Shown: in pieces, positions 1-5,290 of the stretch
Position numbering within the stretch: position 1 is the first letter of the stretch
Layout of the letters: the number at the start of each line of letters is the position of its first letter
From: Rhodospirillales bacterium
GTDB taxonomy: Bacteria > Pseudomonadota > Alphaproteobacteria > Acetobacterales > Acetobacteraceae
Direction: 5' to 3'
Assembly (NCBI GenBank): GCA_028866335.1
Contig: JAGWIL010000069.1
Span: 1-7,423, forward strand
Length of the DNA stretch: 7,423 nucleotides
Notes under the pieces: model-generated
Told to the model about the DNA's origin: nothing
Databases searched by the model: none
Seen by the model: only the letters and a program-made list of their open reading frames with translations
Made by a program: the position numbers and the translations under genes

Positions 1-581
1 ATCACCGAACTGATCACGTTGTCGGTGCCGAAGTCGAGTAGGTTGCCTGCCGTCGCGGCATCGTACAGGCCCCAGCCCCAGATCACCTGCGCGCCAGTCG
101 TCCAGGCGCCGGTCGACTGCGGGAAGGTGACTGGGATCAGGTTGCTGGTGGCGCCCGTGGTCCCGGTCGAAGCCGTCGCACCGCCTTGGGTTGCGGACAG
201 GCTGGTCATGGCAGCGCCCAGGCTGAAGCGGGCGTATCCGTTCGCCGCCGCCACCTCGACCGCCGCAGTGCCGGCCTGGAGGCCCGCGGTCTGCTCGGTC
301 AGCACCGCAGTGCCGTCGGTGATCGCTTCCCCCGCGGCACCCGCATATGCCGGCGCGCTCGCGGCGGTGGTGCCTGCCGTGGTCACGCTGTACAGGTGCA
401 GTTTGGAATCGCTGGTGCCCACTTGTACGACGGTCTGGCCAACGGTGTAGGCGGTCGAGCGGGCCAGCGCGCCGTTGGTGCAGGTCAGCAGGCCGACGTA
501 CAGGCCGGTAAGCGCGGCGGGCGCCTGGCCGCGCAGGTAGTCGATCACGCGATTGCGCAAGACGTTGGACATGACGGCCAT
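1..581 (-). CDS. Phage tail-fibre-like structural protein (gp80-like), 3' end missing
   Basis: The reading frame is open from the ATG at 581 to the left edge (193 codons, no stop), so only the C-terminus is missing. The start was chosen because GGAG lies 8 bases upstream; a second ATG at 572 is too far from it. Residues 5-35 (SNVLRN, DYLRG, LYVGLLT) and 115-190 (NGYARFSLG, TSNLIPVTFP, GWGLYDAATAGNLLDFG) match the pattern I know from gp80-like phage tail-fibre proteins, which open with a short helix plus a LYVGL strand and end with a GIFDAA-GGNLL motif. Between these halves, at about residues 42-98, sits an insert with TAYTVGQTV, a TTAGTT segment and TDGTAV, resembling the small repeated modules seen in other phage tail proteins. 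The role is inferred to be virion tail or host contact. It is the first gene after a terminator at 605-623. The family call rests on motif memory only. Confidence 0.7.
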   Translation of the reverse strand, partial: MAVMSNVLRNRVIDYLRGQAPAALTGLYVGLLTCTNGALARSTAYTVGQTVVQVGTSDSKLHLYSVTTAGTTAASAPAYAGAAGEAITDGTAVLTEQTAGLQAGTAAVEVAAANGYARFSLGAAMTSLSATQGGATASTGTTGATSNLIPVTFPQSTGAWTTGAQVIWGWGLYDAATAGNLLDFGTDNVISSV

Positions 582-600
582 GTGGCAGGCTCCAGAAATG

Positions 601-623
601 AAAAAGCCCGCTCAAGGCGGGCT
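601..623 (-). terminator. Rho-independent terminator before the tail gene
   Basis: On the minus strand a perfect 7-bp stem (AGCCCGC / GCGGGCT, plus positions 617-623 and 605-611) with a 5-base loop is followed directly by a run of T (601-605). It lies just past the stop of the 60-aa gene and only about 20 bases before the start codon of the tail gene, so the tail gene needs read-through or an antiterminated polymerase. Confidence 0.85.
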
Positions 624-643
624 CGGGTTGTTGGGTGTGGCGC

Positions 644-826
644 TTACTGCTGCGGCGCGCCGATCAGGGCTTTCACCTGCATCCAGGCGTCGTGGTCCAT
701 GTCGAGGATCTGGGGCGGCAGCTGGGTGGCGTGCGACTGCATGGTGGCGATCGAGGCCGACTTGGTGTTGATCTCGGCCTGCAGGGCGGCAATGGCGCTG
801 TTCAGGGTGTCGCGGACGGTGGACAT
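644..826 (-). CDS. Small hypothetical phage protein, 60 aa
   Basis: I do not recognise this protein. The first half (about residues 4-30) is a regular helix-forming stretch with heptad-like hydrophobic spacing, suggesting a short coiled coil; the second half contains the segment DMDHDAWMQVKALIG. There is no membrane segment, so it is not an obvious holin. GGAG lies 5 bases before the ATG, and the start is 11 bases after the stop of the HTH gene upstream, which fits co-transcription. A terminator follows the stop. A small virion or chaperone protein is possible, but nothing in the sequence decides this. Confidence 0.7.
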   Translation of the reverse strand: MSTVRDTLNSAIAALQAEINTKSASIATMQSHATQLPPQILDMDHDAWMQVKALIGAPQQ

Positions 827-837
827 GTGATCTCCGG

Positions 838-1401
838 TTAGAACTGCTCGCGCAGCCCCTTAATGACTTTGGCGAGTTGGTCGTCGGGCAGTGCCGGAAG
901 GCCTGGCCCGTCGTTTGGCTCGCGGTTCAGATTCTTGATGGCGTCCTTGTTGGCGGCCAACAGGTTGATGCCGGTCTTGGCCGCTTCGTTCGCCGCCGAC
1001 TGGATCGCCATCACGGATCGGATCGCCTCCGCGTTGTCGGTCAGCGTTGCGCTTTCGTCGATCTCTTCCGCCTTGGTGTTGGCGATCATCGAGAGGCGGT
1101 GGAAGGTGCGTGCGCCATAGTCGGCGCCCCCAGCCAAGTGGCTGCTGATGCTTCGCAGTCGGTCTGCTAGTCCATGCGCATTCTGCTGGGCAATTACCGG
1201 GAGCTTATCCAAAAGCTCGCCAGTCTTAACGATTGATTCGGCAGCGAGTTTTGTATTTTCCACCCGGATGGAAAGTTTGGCCCGGATGGACCCAGGCTGT
1301 ATGCCGTACTCGCGGGCAAGGGCTCGGATCGCTTCGCCGTTCACCATCCGGCGCTCGATCTCGGACCATTGGCGGTCGGTCAGCTTCGACGGTCGCCCCA
1401 T
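838..1401 (-). CDS. HTH phage protein, candidate terminase small subunit
   Basis: The protein has 187 aa. Residues 1-45 open with GRPSKLTDRQW and form a resolvase-like helix-turn-helix (EAIRALAREYGIQPGSIRAKL). The rest is a long, mostly helical region (about 50-165) ending in a charged tail. A GRPS-type N-terminus followed by HTH and helical oligomerisation region is typical of phage small terminase subunits and related packaging proteins, which bind phage DNA and pass it to the large terminase. It is the first gene after the putative Q gene and its terminator, as expected for the start of a late operon. However, no large terminase follows: the next genes are a 60-aa protein and a tail protein. 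A DNA-binding regulator is the alternative. The ATG has only a weak AGGG ribosome-binding site 7 bases upstream. Confidence 0.7.
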   Translation of the reverse strand: MGRPSKLTDRQWSEIERRMVNGEAIRALAREYGIQPGSIRAKLSIRVENTKLAAESIVKTGELLDKLPVIAQQNAHGLADRLRSISSHLAGGADYGARTFHRLSMIANTKAEEIDESATLTDNAEAIRSVMAIQSAANEAAKTGINLLAANKDAIKNLNREPNDGPGLPALPDDQLAKVIKGLREQF

Positions 1402-1420
1402 GGTCAGCCCTGAAAAGCAG

Positions 1421-1455
1421 AAAACCCCGGCGCGCTCACAGCGTCACCAGGGTTT
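1421..1455 (-). terminator. Terminator at the end of the Q-like gene (tR'-like)
   Basis: On the minus strand AAACCCTGG (plus 1447-1455) can pair with CCGGGGTTT (plus 1422-1430), a 9-bp stem with one U-G pair. The 16-base loop can itself fold further. A T-rich stretch (TTTTCTGCTTTTC) follows. The hairpin overlaps the stop codon of the Q-like gene and lies 60-100 bases downstream of a promoter inside that gene, the arrangement of lambda pR' and tR'. Confidence 0.6.
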
Positions 1456-1906
1456 CAGGGCGCACTTCGCCTGGGTCACTGCCCAGGCAAGCCTGCCGAA
1501 TGTCGGCGGAAAGTGCTGCCGCGATCATACCGAACCTTCTCGCTTCGCGCAAGCGTCCCATGAAATTCCATTCCGCCTGCCCATGGAGCTTGTCGAATCC
1601 CCTCGACCGGATGCCGTAGATGCGCCATGCGTCACGCATCCCCATGCCGGCGTAGACCACGCACAGGGCGCCGATCTCCCTCCGTGGCAGCGTGAGTATC
1701 ACCAACTCCGTCAGCGAGGCGCTGGCGCGGTCTGATGCGCTCATGGCGACCACCGGGCGGCGGTTGCGGGCTTCGTCCTGTCCTGCGTCGCTCGGCGCGA
1801 CCCAGCCGCCTTCCAGGCTGTAACAGCGGCCGTTGGGCTCGATCGGTCGGACTGATGCCCAGCGGCCCCACAGCCGGAGGGCCTGTTCGGTGGTCGAGTC
1901 GATCAT
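1436..1906 (-). CDS. Q-like late antitermination protein
   Basis: The protein has 156 aa from the ATG at 1906. That start overlaps the stop of the RusA gene as ATGA and has GGAG 7 bases upstream, so upstream in-frame starts are not needed. It opens with EQALRLWGRWAS, as many phage Q-type antiterminators do (helix plus tryptophans). Residues 65-115 hold an LPRREIGALCVVYAGMGMRD segment followed by a helix-turn-helix-like stretch around WRIYGIRSRGFDKL, resembling the sigma-70 region-4-like fold of PF06530-type antitermination proteins. Q proteins bind DNA at the late promoter and make RNA polymerase ignore terminators, which turns on late genes. Position supports this: last gene of the early operon, directly before a promoter/terminator pair. 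A different HTH regulator remains possible because similarity is judged from motifs only. Confidence 0.6.
   Translation of the reverse strand: MIDSTTEQALRLWGRWASVRPIEPNGRCYSLEGGWVAPSDAGQDEARNRRPVVAMSASDRASASLTELVILTLPRREIGALCVVYAGMGMRDAWRIYGIRSRGFDKLHGQAEWNFMGRLREARRFGMIAAALSADIRQACLGSDPGEVRPETLVTL
1524..1552 (-). promoter_or_regulatory. Putative late promoter (pR'-like) inside the Q-like gene
   Basis: On the minus strand a -35 box TTGCGC (plus 1547-1552) is followed after exactly 17 bases by a -10 box TATGAT (plus 1524-1529). The predicted start is near 1517. The -35 hexamer is the same as that of the Cro-side promoter. The transcript would reach the terminator at 1455-1421 after about 60 bases, so full expression of the genes to the left would depend on antitermination. 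Its placement inside the Q-like gene supports a Q-type late switch. Confidence 0.5.
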
Positions 1907-2364
1907 GCGGCGTCTCCGGTGGGCAGGTCGAGCTGCATGGGCCATACCTCGACTTCGACCCGCGGGCATTGCGGGTCCACCCCGTGGTAGGTGTGGCGCT
2001 CCCGGACCTGTCGATCGTTGACGTAGACGCCGGAGCGGATCAGGACGCGCTGGCCGTCTTCGAGGGTCTTGTACTTCGCCTGCATGACATCCAGGACGAT
2101 CGATTCGTCCAGGTCGGGTAGCTCGGTGCGGTAGAACATCCGCAGGACCACCGCGACTCGACAGGTCAGCATGCGCTTGGCCTGCGCCGGGATCTGGAGC
2201 GTTGCCAGTCGCTCGAAGTTGCGCGCCGCGTCGGACTTGATGCTCGCCGGCCGCCCGTGGATCACCACGAGTTTCCGACTGTTGGCTTTGCTCGCAGCTT
2301 GGCCGTGGATCACGAAGCGGATCACGTCGGCGCTTCCAGGTGGGCCAGCACGGTGGTGGCTCAT
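1903..2364 (-). CDS. rusA: RusA-type Holliday-junction resolvase
   Basis: The protein has 153 aa. The ATG at 2364 was chosen because it overlaps the preceding stop as ATGA; the frame extends further upstream, but that part is antisense-like filler overlapping the previous gene. The core begins at about residue 15 (IRFVIHGQAASKANSRKLV). The catalytic region reads PDLDES (D84, D86) and later VNDRQV (D117), matching the three-aspartate metal site of E. coli RusA (D70, D72, D91). RusA is a dimeric, Mg-dependent nuclease that cuts four-way DNA junctions formed in phage recombination or replication. It ends in a basic/acidic beta region and a short proline-containing tail. It sits between a 41-aa gene and the Q-like gene, a common place for RusA in lambdoid phages. 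Confidence 0.88.
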   Translation of the reverse strand: MSHHRAGPPGSADVIRFVIHGQAASKANSRKLVVIHGRPASIKSDAARNFERLATLQIPAQAKRMLTCRVAVVLRMFYRTELPDLDESIVLDVMQAKYKTLEDGQRVLIRSGVYVNDRQVRERHTYHGVDPQCPRVEVEVWPMQLDLPTGDAA

Positions 2365-2486
2365 CGCTTGCTGCTCGTGAAGCATTTGACCCCCAGGCTT
2401 GGATTGTTGCGGACCTTGTCCCACGACAGCGGGTCGAAGGTAGGGCGAACAGGGATTGGGTTCTCGGGCCACGGCGGGTAGATCAC
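2361..2486 (-). CDS. Small hypothetical protein, 41 aa, GTG start
   Basis: This tiny gene bridges helicase and RusA. Its GTG start (2486-2484) overlaps the helicase stop as GTGA, and its TGA stop overlaps the RusA start as ATGA, so both junctions point to translational coupling. The product begins MIYPPWPENP and is rich in proline, with one cysteine and a basic C-terminus; I do not recognise it. The frame stays open upstream inside the helicase gene, but a longer version would be fully overlapping and is unlikely. Support comes from gene packing, not homology. Confidence 0.55.
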   Translation of the reverse strand: MIYPPWPENPIPVRPTFDPLSWDKVRNNPSLGVKCFTSSKR

Positions 2487-3376
2487 TCCCACCCGTTCAC
2501 GTACTGCCACGGTCGGCCCCTCTCCGACTCGATGAACGACTGGCTGCGCGGCTCGAACCATAGGCCGATCTTCCCTTCCCAGCTGGATCCATGACGCTGC
2601 TTGTCGCAGCACAGCAGGCAATCCGGCGTGCCTTCCTCGCGCTTCTCGCTCTTGTTCCGCCAGACCGTGATGACGTTGTCGACCTGGTCAGTGATCGCCC
2701 CTGCCCCCGCCACGTCGAACTTGCCGGGCGTGTCCCGCTCGCTTGCCAGCTTCCGGCTGTGGGCCACGATGTGGATGTGGAGCCCCGTGTCTCGTGCCAC
2801 GGCGCAGCACTGGTCGATGAAATCCTTTTGGCCGTTGTAGTCGTCCACCCCGCGGACGCATTTCATCAAGCTGTCCACGAAGAAATGCGACACCCCGAGC
2901 TTGCCGGCGCAGTAGCGCATGACGGTCATCAGGCGAGCGCGGTCGACCATGCCCTGGACCGTGTAGAGCCACATGGCGTCGCCCAGCCAGCCGGCGAACT
3001 TGTGCAGCACCTGCGGGGTCGGCAACTCGGCGCAGATGCCCTGGCGGGCCATGCGGCGGAACGTGGCGGCCGGCTGCATCTCGAAACTGCCGATGCAAGA
3101 CGACATACCCAGGCTTCGCAGATGCAGGGCGATCTGGCTGGTGATGAGCGACTTGCCGTGGCCGTTGATGCCGGGCCACAGGGTCACTTCGCCGGGGCGA
3201 AACTGGATCTTGTCGTGCGTCTTGGGCCACGGCATGACCGCGGTTGCCGTAGTCTTCTCGCCGTGCCAGAAGTCGATCGCCTCCTGGACGAAGTCGGACG
3301 CCGGCATGATCTGCCGCTTGAATTCCGGGTCCCGGAATTGCGGGTCAATGTCGTCCTCGTTGATCACCCGGATCAT
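2483..3376 (-). CDS. Replicative DNA helicase, DnaB/gp4 RecA-fold type, no N-terminal domain
   Basis: The protein has 297 aa from the ATG at 3376, which overlaps the previous stop as ATGA and has AGGAG 8 bases upstream. The RecA-type core is clear: Walker A GINGHGKS (69-76, K75, S76), catalytic glutamate in SFEM (E99), Walker B HFFVDSL (D168), the sensor-like HIVAHSRK (202-209, H206), and DKQRHG (K259, R261), the basic finger that reaches the neighbouring subunit in DnaB and T7 gp4 hexamers. It would ring-load on single-stranded DNA and unwind the fork using ATP. It is much shorter than DnaB (about 450-470 aa): the DnaB N-terminal collar is absent, replaced by about 40 residues, and no primase or zinc-binding domain is present. 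Thus it probably relies on host primase. It follows the O-like initiator and a 147-aa unknown, which may include a loader. Confidence 0.9.
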   Translation of the reverse strand: MIRVINEDDIDPQFRDPEFKRQIMPASDFVQEAIDFWHGEKTTATAVMPWPKTHDKIQFRPGEVTLWPGINGHGKSLITSQIALHLRSLGMSSCIGSFEMQPAATFRRMARQGICAELPTPQVLHKFAGWLGDAMWLYTVQGMVDRARLMTVMRYCAGKLGVSHFFVDSLMKCVRGVDDYNGQKDFIDQCCAVARDTGLHIHIVAHSRKLASERDTPGKFDVAGAGAITDQVDNVITVWRNKSEKREEGTPDCLLCCDKQRHGSSWEGKIGLWFEPRSQSFIESERGRPWQYVNGWE

Positions 3377-3816
3377 GCTGCAAGCTCCTGGAGTTGGTGG
3401 GATGCCGGCCACTGATCCGGCCAGGGTTGCAGCACCAGGCGGCGCTTGCGCAGCGCCAGCAAGTCAGCGAGCGGCAGGCGGTCCAGGTCCGCGAGGTCGC
3501 CGGGCACGTGGGTTTCCAGGTGCGCGAAGCAGCACGCATCCGGTTGACCAAGGCGCGGGTAGTCAATCACCGACAGGCGCTTGACCATCGGCGCCAGGTC
3601 CATGGCGGTCCGGTGCCACTTGACCGGCTCAGACCCGTCGACCAGGAACGCGACATCGAGCCCGGCCAGCATCGACCAGTCCACGATCTCGCTCGCCAGC
3701 AGCCACGGCAGCGGCTCATCGACTCGGCCGCTGAAGCTGACCAGGACCATGCCGGCGTACTCGGCGCGATCCACGGCAGTCATGCGGATCAGGTCGGATG
3801 GCTGGATGCGCGGCAT
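3373..3816 (-). CDS. Hypothetical protein between initiator and helicase, 147 aa
   Basis: I do not recognise this protein. The start ATG shares its A with the previous stop (TGATG) and has a G-rich ribosome-binding site 6-7 bases upstream; M12 is an alternative start. Residues 22-75 alternate hydrophobic and acidic segments (VLVSFSGR, LDVAFLVDGSEPVKW), suggesting an alpha/beta fold. Residues 88-105 include CC and H (DACCFAHLETH), a possible but unproven metal site. The C-terminal part (108-135) is a leucine-rich basic helix. Its place exactly between replication initiator and helicase suggests a replication accessory role such as helicase loading, which is an inference from position only. Confidence 0.7.
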   Translation of the reverse strand: MPRIQPSDLIRMTAVDRAEYAGMVLVSFSGRVDEPLPWLLASEIVDWSMLAGLDVAFLVDGSEPVKWHRTAMDLAPMVKRLSVIDYPRLGQPDACCFAHLETHVPGDLADLDRLPLADLLALRKRRLVLQPWPDQWPASHQLQELAA

Positions 3817-4508
3817 CAGATCACCCCCGCGAACTGGCTCGATTCCGAACCAGACGACGACTCATCGGGCCGGTAGAACGACTGCCAACTGTGCAGGACG
3901 GCCTTGTCGATGATGTCCTGCGGGCGGTGCTTGCCGTTGCAGGCTTCCTTCAGGGCGGCCACCGCAAGCGCCCTGCCCCGATTGGTGAGTGGCTTGCGGA
4001 TCTTCACCCGCATTTCCTCGAAGGCTTGCCAGGATTCCTTCGGCACCCAATCGGGCAACTCAAACCGTTCCCCTTTGGGGGATACAGGGGGGTTTTGTTC
4101 TTCTCTTCTCTTCTCTTCTCTGGTCCGCTTTTTGTCCGCATCAGATGCGGACGTTTCTGCGGACAGTTTGCGCGCATCCGCTTTTCTGTCCGCCTCTTGC
4201 GCGCGGCGCTTGGCAGACGTGCCATTGTGAGTTTCAAACGATGGCAAAAAGAGCCCGGATTCTTGAATTTTAAGCCATCCAACGGCGCACATTGCACCAG
4301 AAATCCCCGGAAAACCGACCGCCGAATCGAGGGCTTCGGACGTGTATCCGTCGAGATGTCCGTCTTCTGAGTGCGCGTCAAACAGACACCAGACGGACAA
4401 AATTCCGCCAAGTGTCCGAAATCTGTCCGCACACAATGCGGACGCCATGCGGACGATTTTCGGGTGAGTTGGGAGCGCGGTTCGCACCTTGATCCAGTCA
4501 CCGGCCAT
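3816..4508 (-). CDS. Phage replication initiator, lambda O-like
   Basis: The protein has 230 aa. The ATG at 4508 begins MAGDWIKVRTALPTHPKIV, a start typical of this phage family; upstream in-frame codons lie inside the previous gene. Residues 1-95 form a winged-helix domain (ending GWLKIQESGLFLPSFETHNG), which should bind the origin repeats. Residues 97-148 are a charged, low-complexity linker (SAKRRAQEADRK, then KRTREEKRREEQ). Residues 150-212 (LPDWVPKESWQAFEEMR to LHSWQSFY) resemble the C-terminal module of phage initiators that recruits helicase. The gene overlaps the preceding one by 11 bases. Its DNA also carries two clusters of TGTCCGCA-type repeats, one in the linker and one in the N-terminal domain, so the gene probably contains the origin that its own product recognises. 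Similarity to lambda O is in layout, not in sequence that I can align. Confidence 0.8.
   Translation of the reverse strand: MAGDWIKVRTALPTHPKIVRMASALCADRFRTLGGILSVWCLFDAHSEDGHLDGYTSEALDSAVGFPGISGAMCAVGWLKIQESGLFLPSFETHNGTSAKRRAQEADRKADARKLSAETSASDADKKRTREEKRREEQNPPVSPKGERFELPDWVPKESWQAFEEMRVKIRKPLTNRGRALAVAALKEACNGKHRPQDIIDKAVLHSWQSFYRPDESSSGSESSQFAGVI
4101..4120. repeat. Pentanucleotide tandem repeat (TTCTC)4
   Basis: Four uninterrupted TTCTC units on the plus strand give a purine-only GAGAA tract on the coding strand. It encodes the RREEKRREE part of the initiator linker. It lies directly beside the linker repeat cluster, where lambda has a strand-biased easily melted segment. Since the unit is 5 bases, gain or loss of one unit would shift the reading frame of the initiator. 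Confidence 0.85.
4122..4193. other. Putative phage replication origin, linker iteron cluster
   Basis: Six copies of the core TCCGC or its complement occur in 72 bases: 4124-4128, 4135-4139, 4147-4151, 4159-4163, 4177-4181 and 4189-4193. The best form is TGTCCGCA / TGCGGACA. Positions 4134-4141 and 4145-4152 form an 8-bp inverted repeat with a 3-base gap. The segments 4124-4139 and 4177-4193 are near-identical direct repeats (TCCGC, T-rich, GTCCGC). Spacings are mostly 11-12 bp, placing sites on one face of the helix. The cluster is in the linker of the O-like gene and abuts the purine tract at 4101-4120, matching the lambda origin plan of iterons plus asymmetric melting region. Confidence 0.65.
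4394..4454. repeat. Second phased repeat cluster in the initiator gene
   Basis: TCCG occurs at 4404, 4415 and 4426, each exactly 11 bp apart, and the complement CGGA occurs at 4394, 4439 and 4450, the last two again 11 bp apart. Positions 4425-4431 and 4437-4443 are a 7-bp inverted repeat with a 5-base gap. The repeats fall in different codon frames (for example GCG-GAC, CGG-ACA, GGC-GGA), which argues for selection on the DNA and not on the protein. They share the core with the linker cluster about 200 bp away and may be additional initiator sites or an autoregulatory site. Confidence 0.55.
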
Positions 4509-4695
4509 CGGCTGATCCCGTTCCGCGGGAGCGCGCAACCTGGCGATTGACGCGGCTGACGAAGTGCTCCCACGCCCACTCCGGGATAACGATGCACATC
4601 GACTCGCCATTGGTGTCCGTCTGGGTCAGGATGACACTCCCGGTGTCCACCTCGATTTCCGTCTTGTTGAAGGGTTCGATCAAGTCTGCAAACAT
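4498..4695 (-). CDS. Small hypothetical protein, 65 aa
   Basis: The ATG at 4695 has AGGAG 7 bases upstream; the longer in-frame version has a low-complexity arginine-rich N-terminus and no ribosome-binding site. The product begins MFADLIEPFNKTEIEV and looks like a small beta-rich protein (residues 12-38) followed by a helix with WAWEHFVSRVNRQV and a basic tail. I do not recognise it. It overlaps the initiator start by 11 bases, so expression is probably coupled to replication. Confidence 0.7.
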   Translation of the reverse strand: MFADLIEPFNKTEIEVDTGSVILTQTDTNGESMCIVIPEWAWEHFVSRVNRQVARSRGTGSADGR

Positions 4696-4724
4696 GCGTC
4701 CACTCCTACGCCTCCGGTGATGGG

Positions 4725-4781
4725 TGCAGGGCCAAGCGGTGGAGGGTTTCCGCCGTTCGGTTCGCGGGCCTAGGCCCTGCA
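4725..4781. repeat. Long-range inverted repeat with inner palindrome
   Basis: TGCAGGGCC (4725-4733) and GGCCCTGCA (4773-4781) are perfect 9-bp complements enclosing about 39 bases. The right arm overlaps a perfect 12-bp palindrome GGGCCTAGGCCC (4766-4777), so the two foldings exclude each other. It occupies most of the only sizeable gap in the replication operon (4696-4787), between the stop of the 55-aa gene and the ribosome-binding site of the 65-aa gene. No T-run follows, so it is not an ordinary terminator. Confidence 0.6.
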
Positions 4782-4787
4782 TATTGC

Positions 4788-4955
4788 TCAGTTCAAACCG
4801 CGCTCACGTTCCATGCGCAAAACCTGCTCCGGCGACCTGGCCGCGATCAGCTGCTGCATCGCCTTCCACGCCTGCGCCTTGTCCTGGCTGCTGGCATCGG
4901 ACTCCAGCACGGCCGCGCAGCCGGCGATCTCGCGTTCGCGCTCGAGGTCGTTCAT
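4788..4955 (-). CDS. Small hypothetical protein, 55 aa
   Basis: The ATG at 4955 overlaps the stop of the preceding gene as ATGA, with GGAGG 4 bases upstream. The product starts MNDLEREREIAGCAAVLESD and is almost wholly helical and charged, with AWKAMQQLIAARSPEQVL in the middle and an ERERGLN end. I do not recognise it. Strong coupling signals make it a likely real gene despite its size. It resembles in size and charge the many small early-operon proteins of temperate phages, whose roles are mostly unknown. Confidence 0.75.
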   Translation of the reverse strand: MNDLEREREIAGCAAVLESDASSQDKAQAWKAMQQLIAARSPEQVLRMERERGLN

Positions 4956-5290
4956 GCCACCTCCATCCGCAGGTTCTGATCACCCAAGCACACGCCGTCG
5001 TGCTCGCGGTAGAGGCTGCCAGTCCGGGTATCGGCGTAGACGACACAGCCTGCGCTCACGCAGCGGATAAACTCCGCGCTGAAGGAAATGCCGGGGCCGG
5101 AAACGTGGCGGATGACGCGCGGGTAAAGTTGGCGCTGAAGAAACAAGTCCTTCGGTTCAGACCTGAGTCGCGGCGGCGTCCATGTTGTGAGTTGATCCGC
5201 TCGCACGCACGGGCCTTCCCTTGAAATCCGCACGATCGGCAGGCCGGCGTCATCCAGGCGCTCGGCGCGCATGCCTCGAAAGACGGCCAT
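4952..5290 (-). CDS. Hypothetical early phage protein, 112 aa
   Basis: I do not recognise this protein. The ATG at 5290 shares its A with the CII-like stop (TGATG) and has GGAGG 8 bases upstream, which decides the start over an in-frame frame extension. Residues 1-40 contain MRAERLDDAGLPIVRISREG, and residues 66-106 hold a beta-rich region with cysteines at 77, 82 and 101 and a YADTRTGSLYREHDG turn. No membrane segment or signal peptide is visible. It is the first of two small genes following the CII-like gene, and probably belongs to the early operon. Confidence 0.75.
   Translation of the reverse strand: MAVFRGMRAERLDDAGLPIVRISREGPCVRADQLTTWTPPRLRSEPKDLFLQRQLYPRVIRHVSGPGISFSAEFIRCVSAGCVVYADTRTGSLYREHDGVCLGDQNLRMEVA

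Noticed and set aside
644..826. 60-aa protein as a holin
   Set aside because: There is no hydrophobic stretch long enough to span a membrane.
2591..3415. Long plus-strand open frame (274 codons)
   Set aside because: It lies entirely opposite the helicase gene, whose Walker motifs are unmistakable; GC-rich coding DNA often leaves the antisense frame open. The product has no recognisable domain.
4122..4454. Repeats considered as a CRISPR array
   Set aside because: The units are only about 8 bases, lie inside a coding gene, occur in both orientations and have 11-12 bp spacing, unlike CRISPR repeats and spacers.
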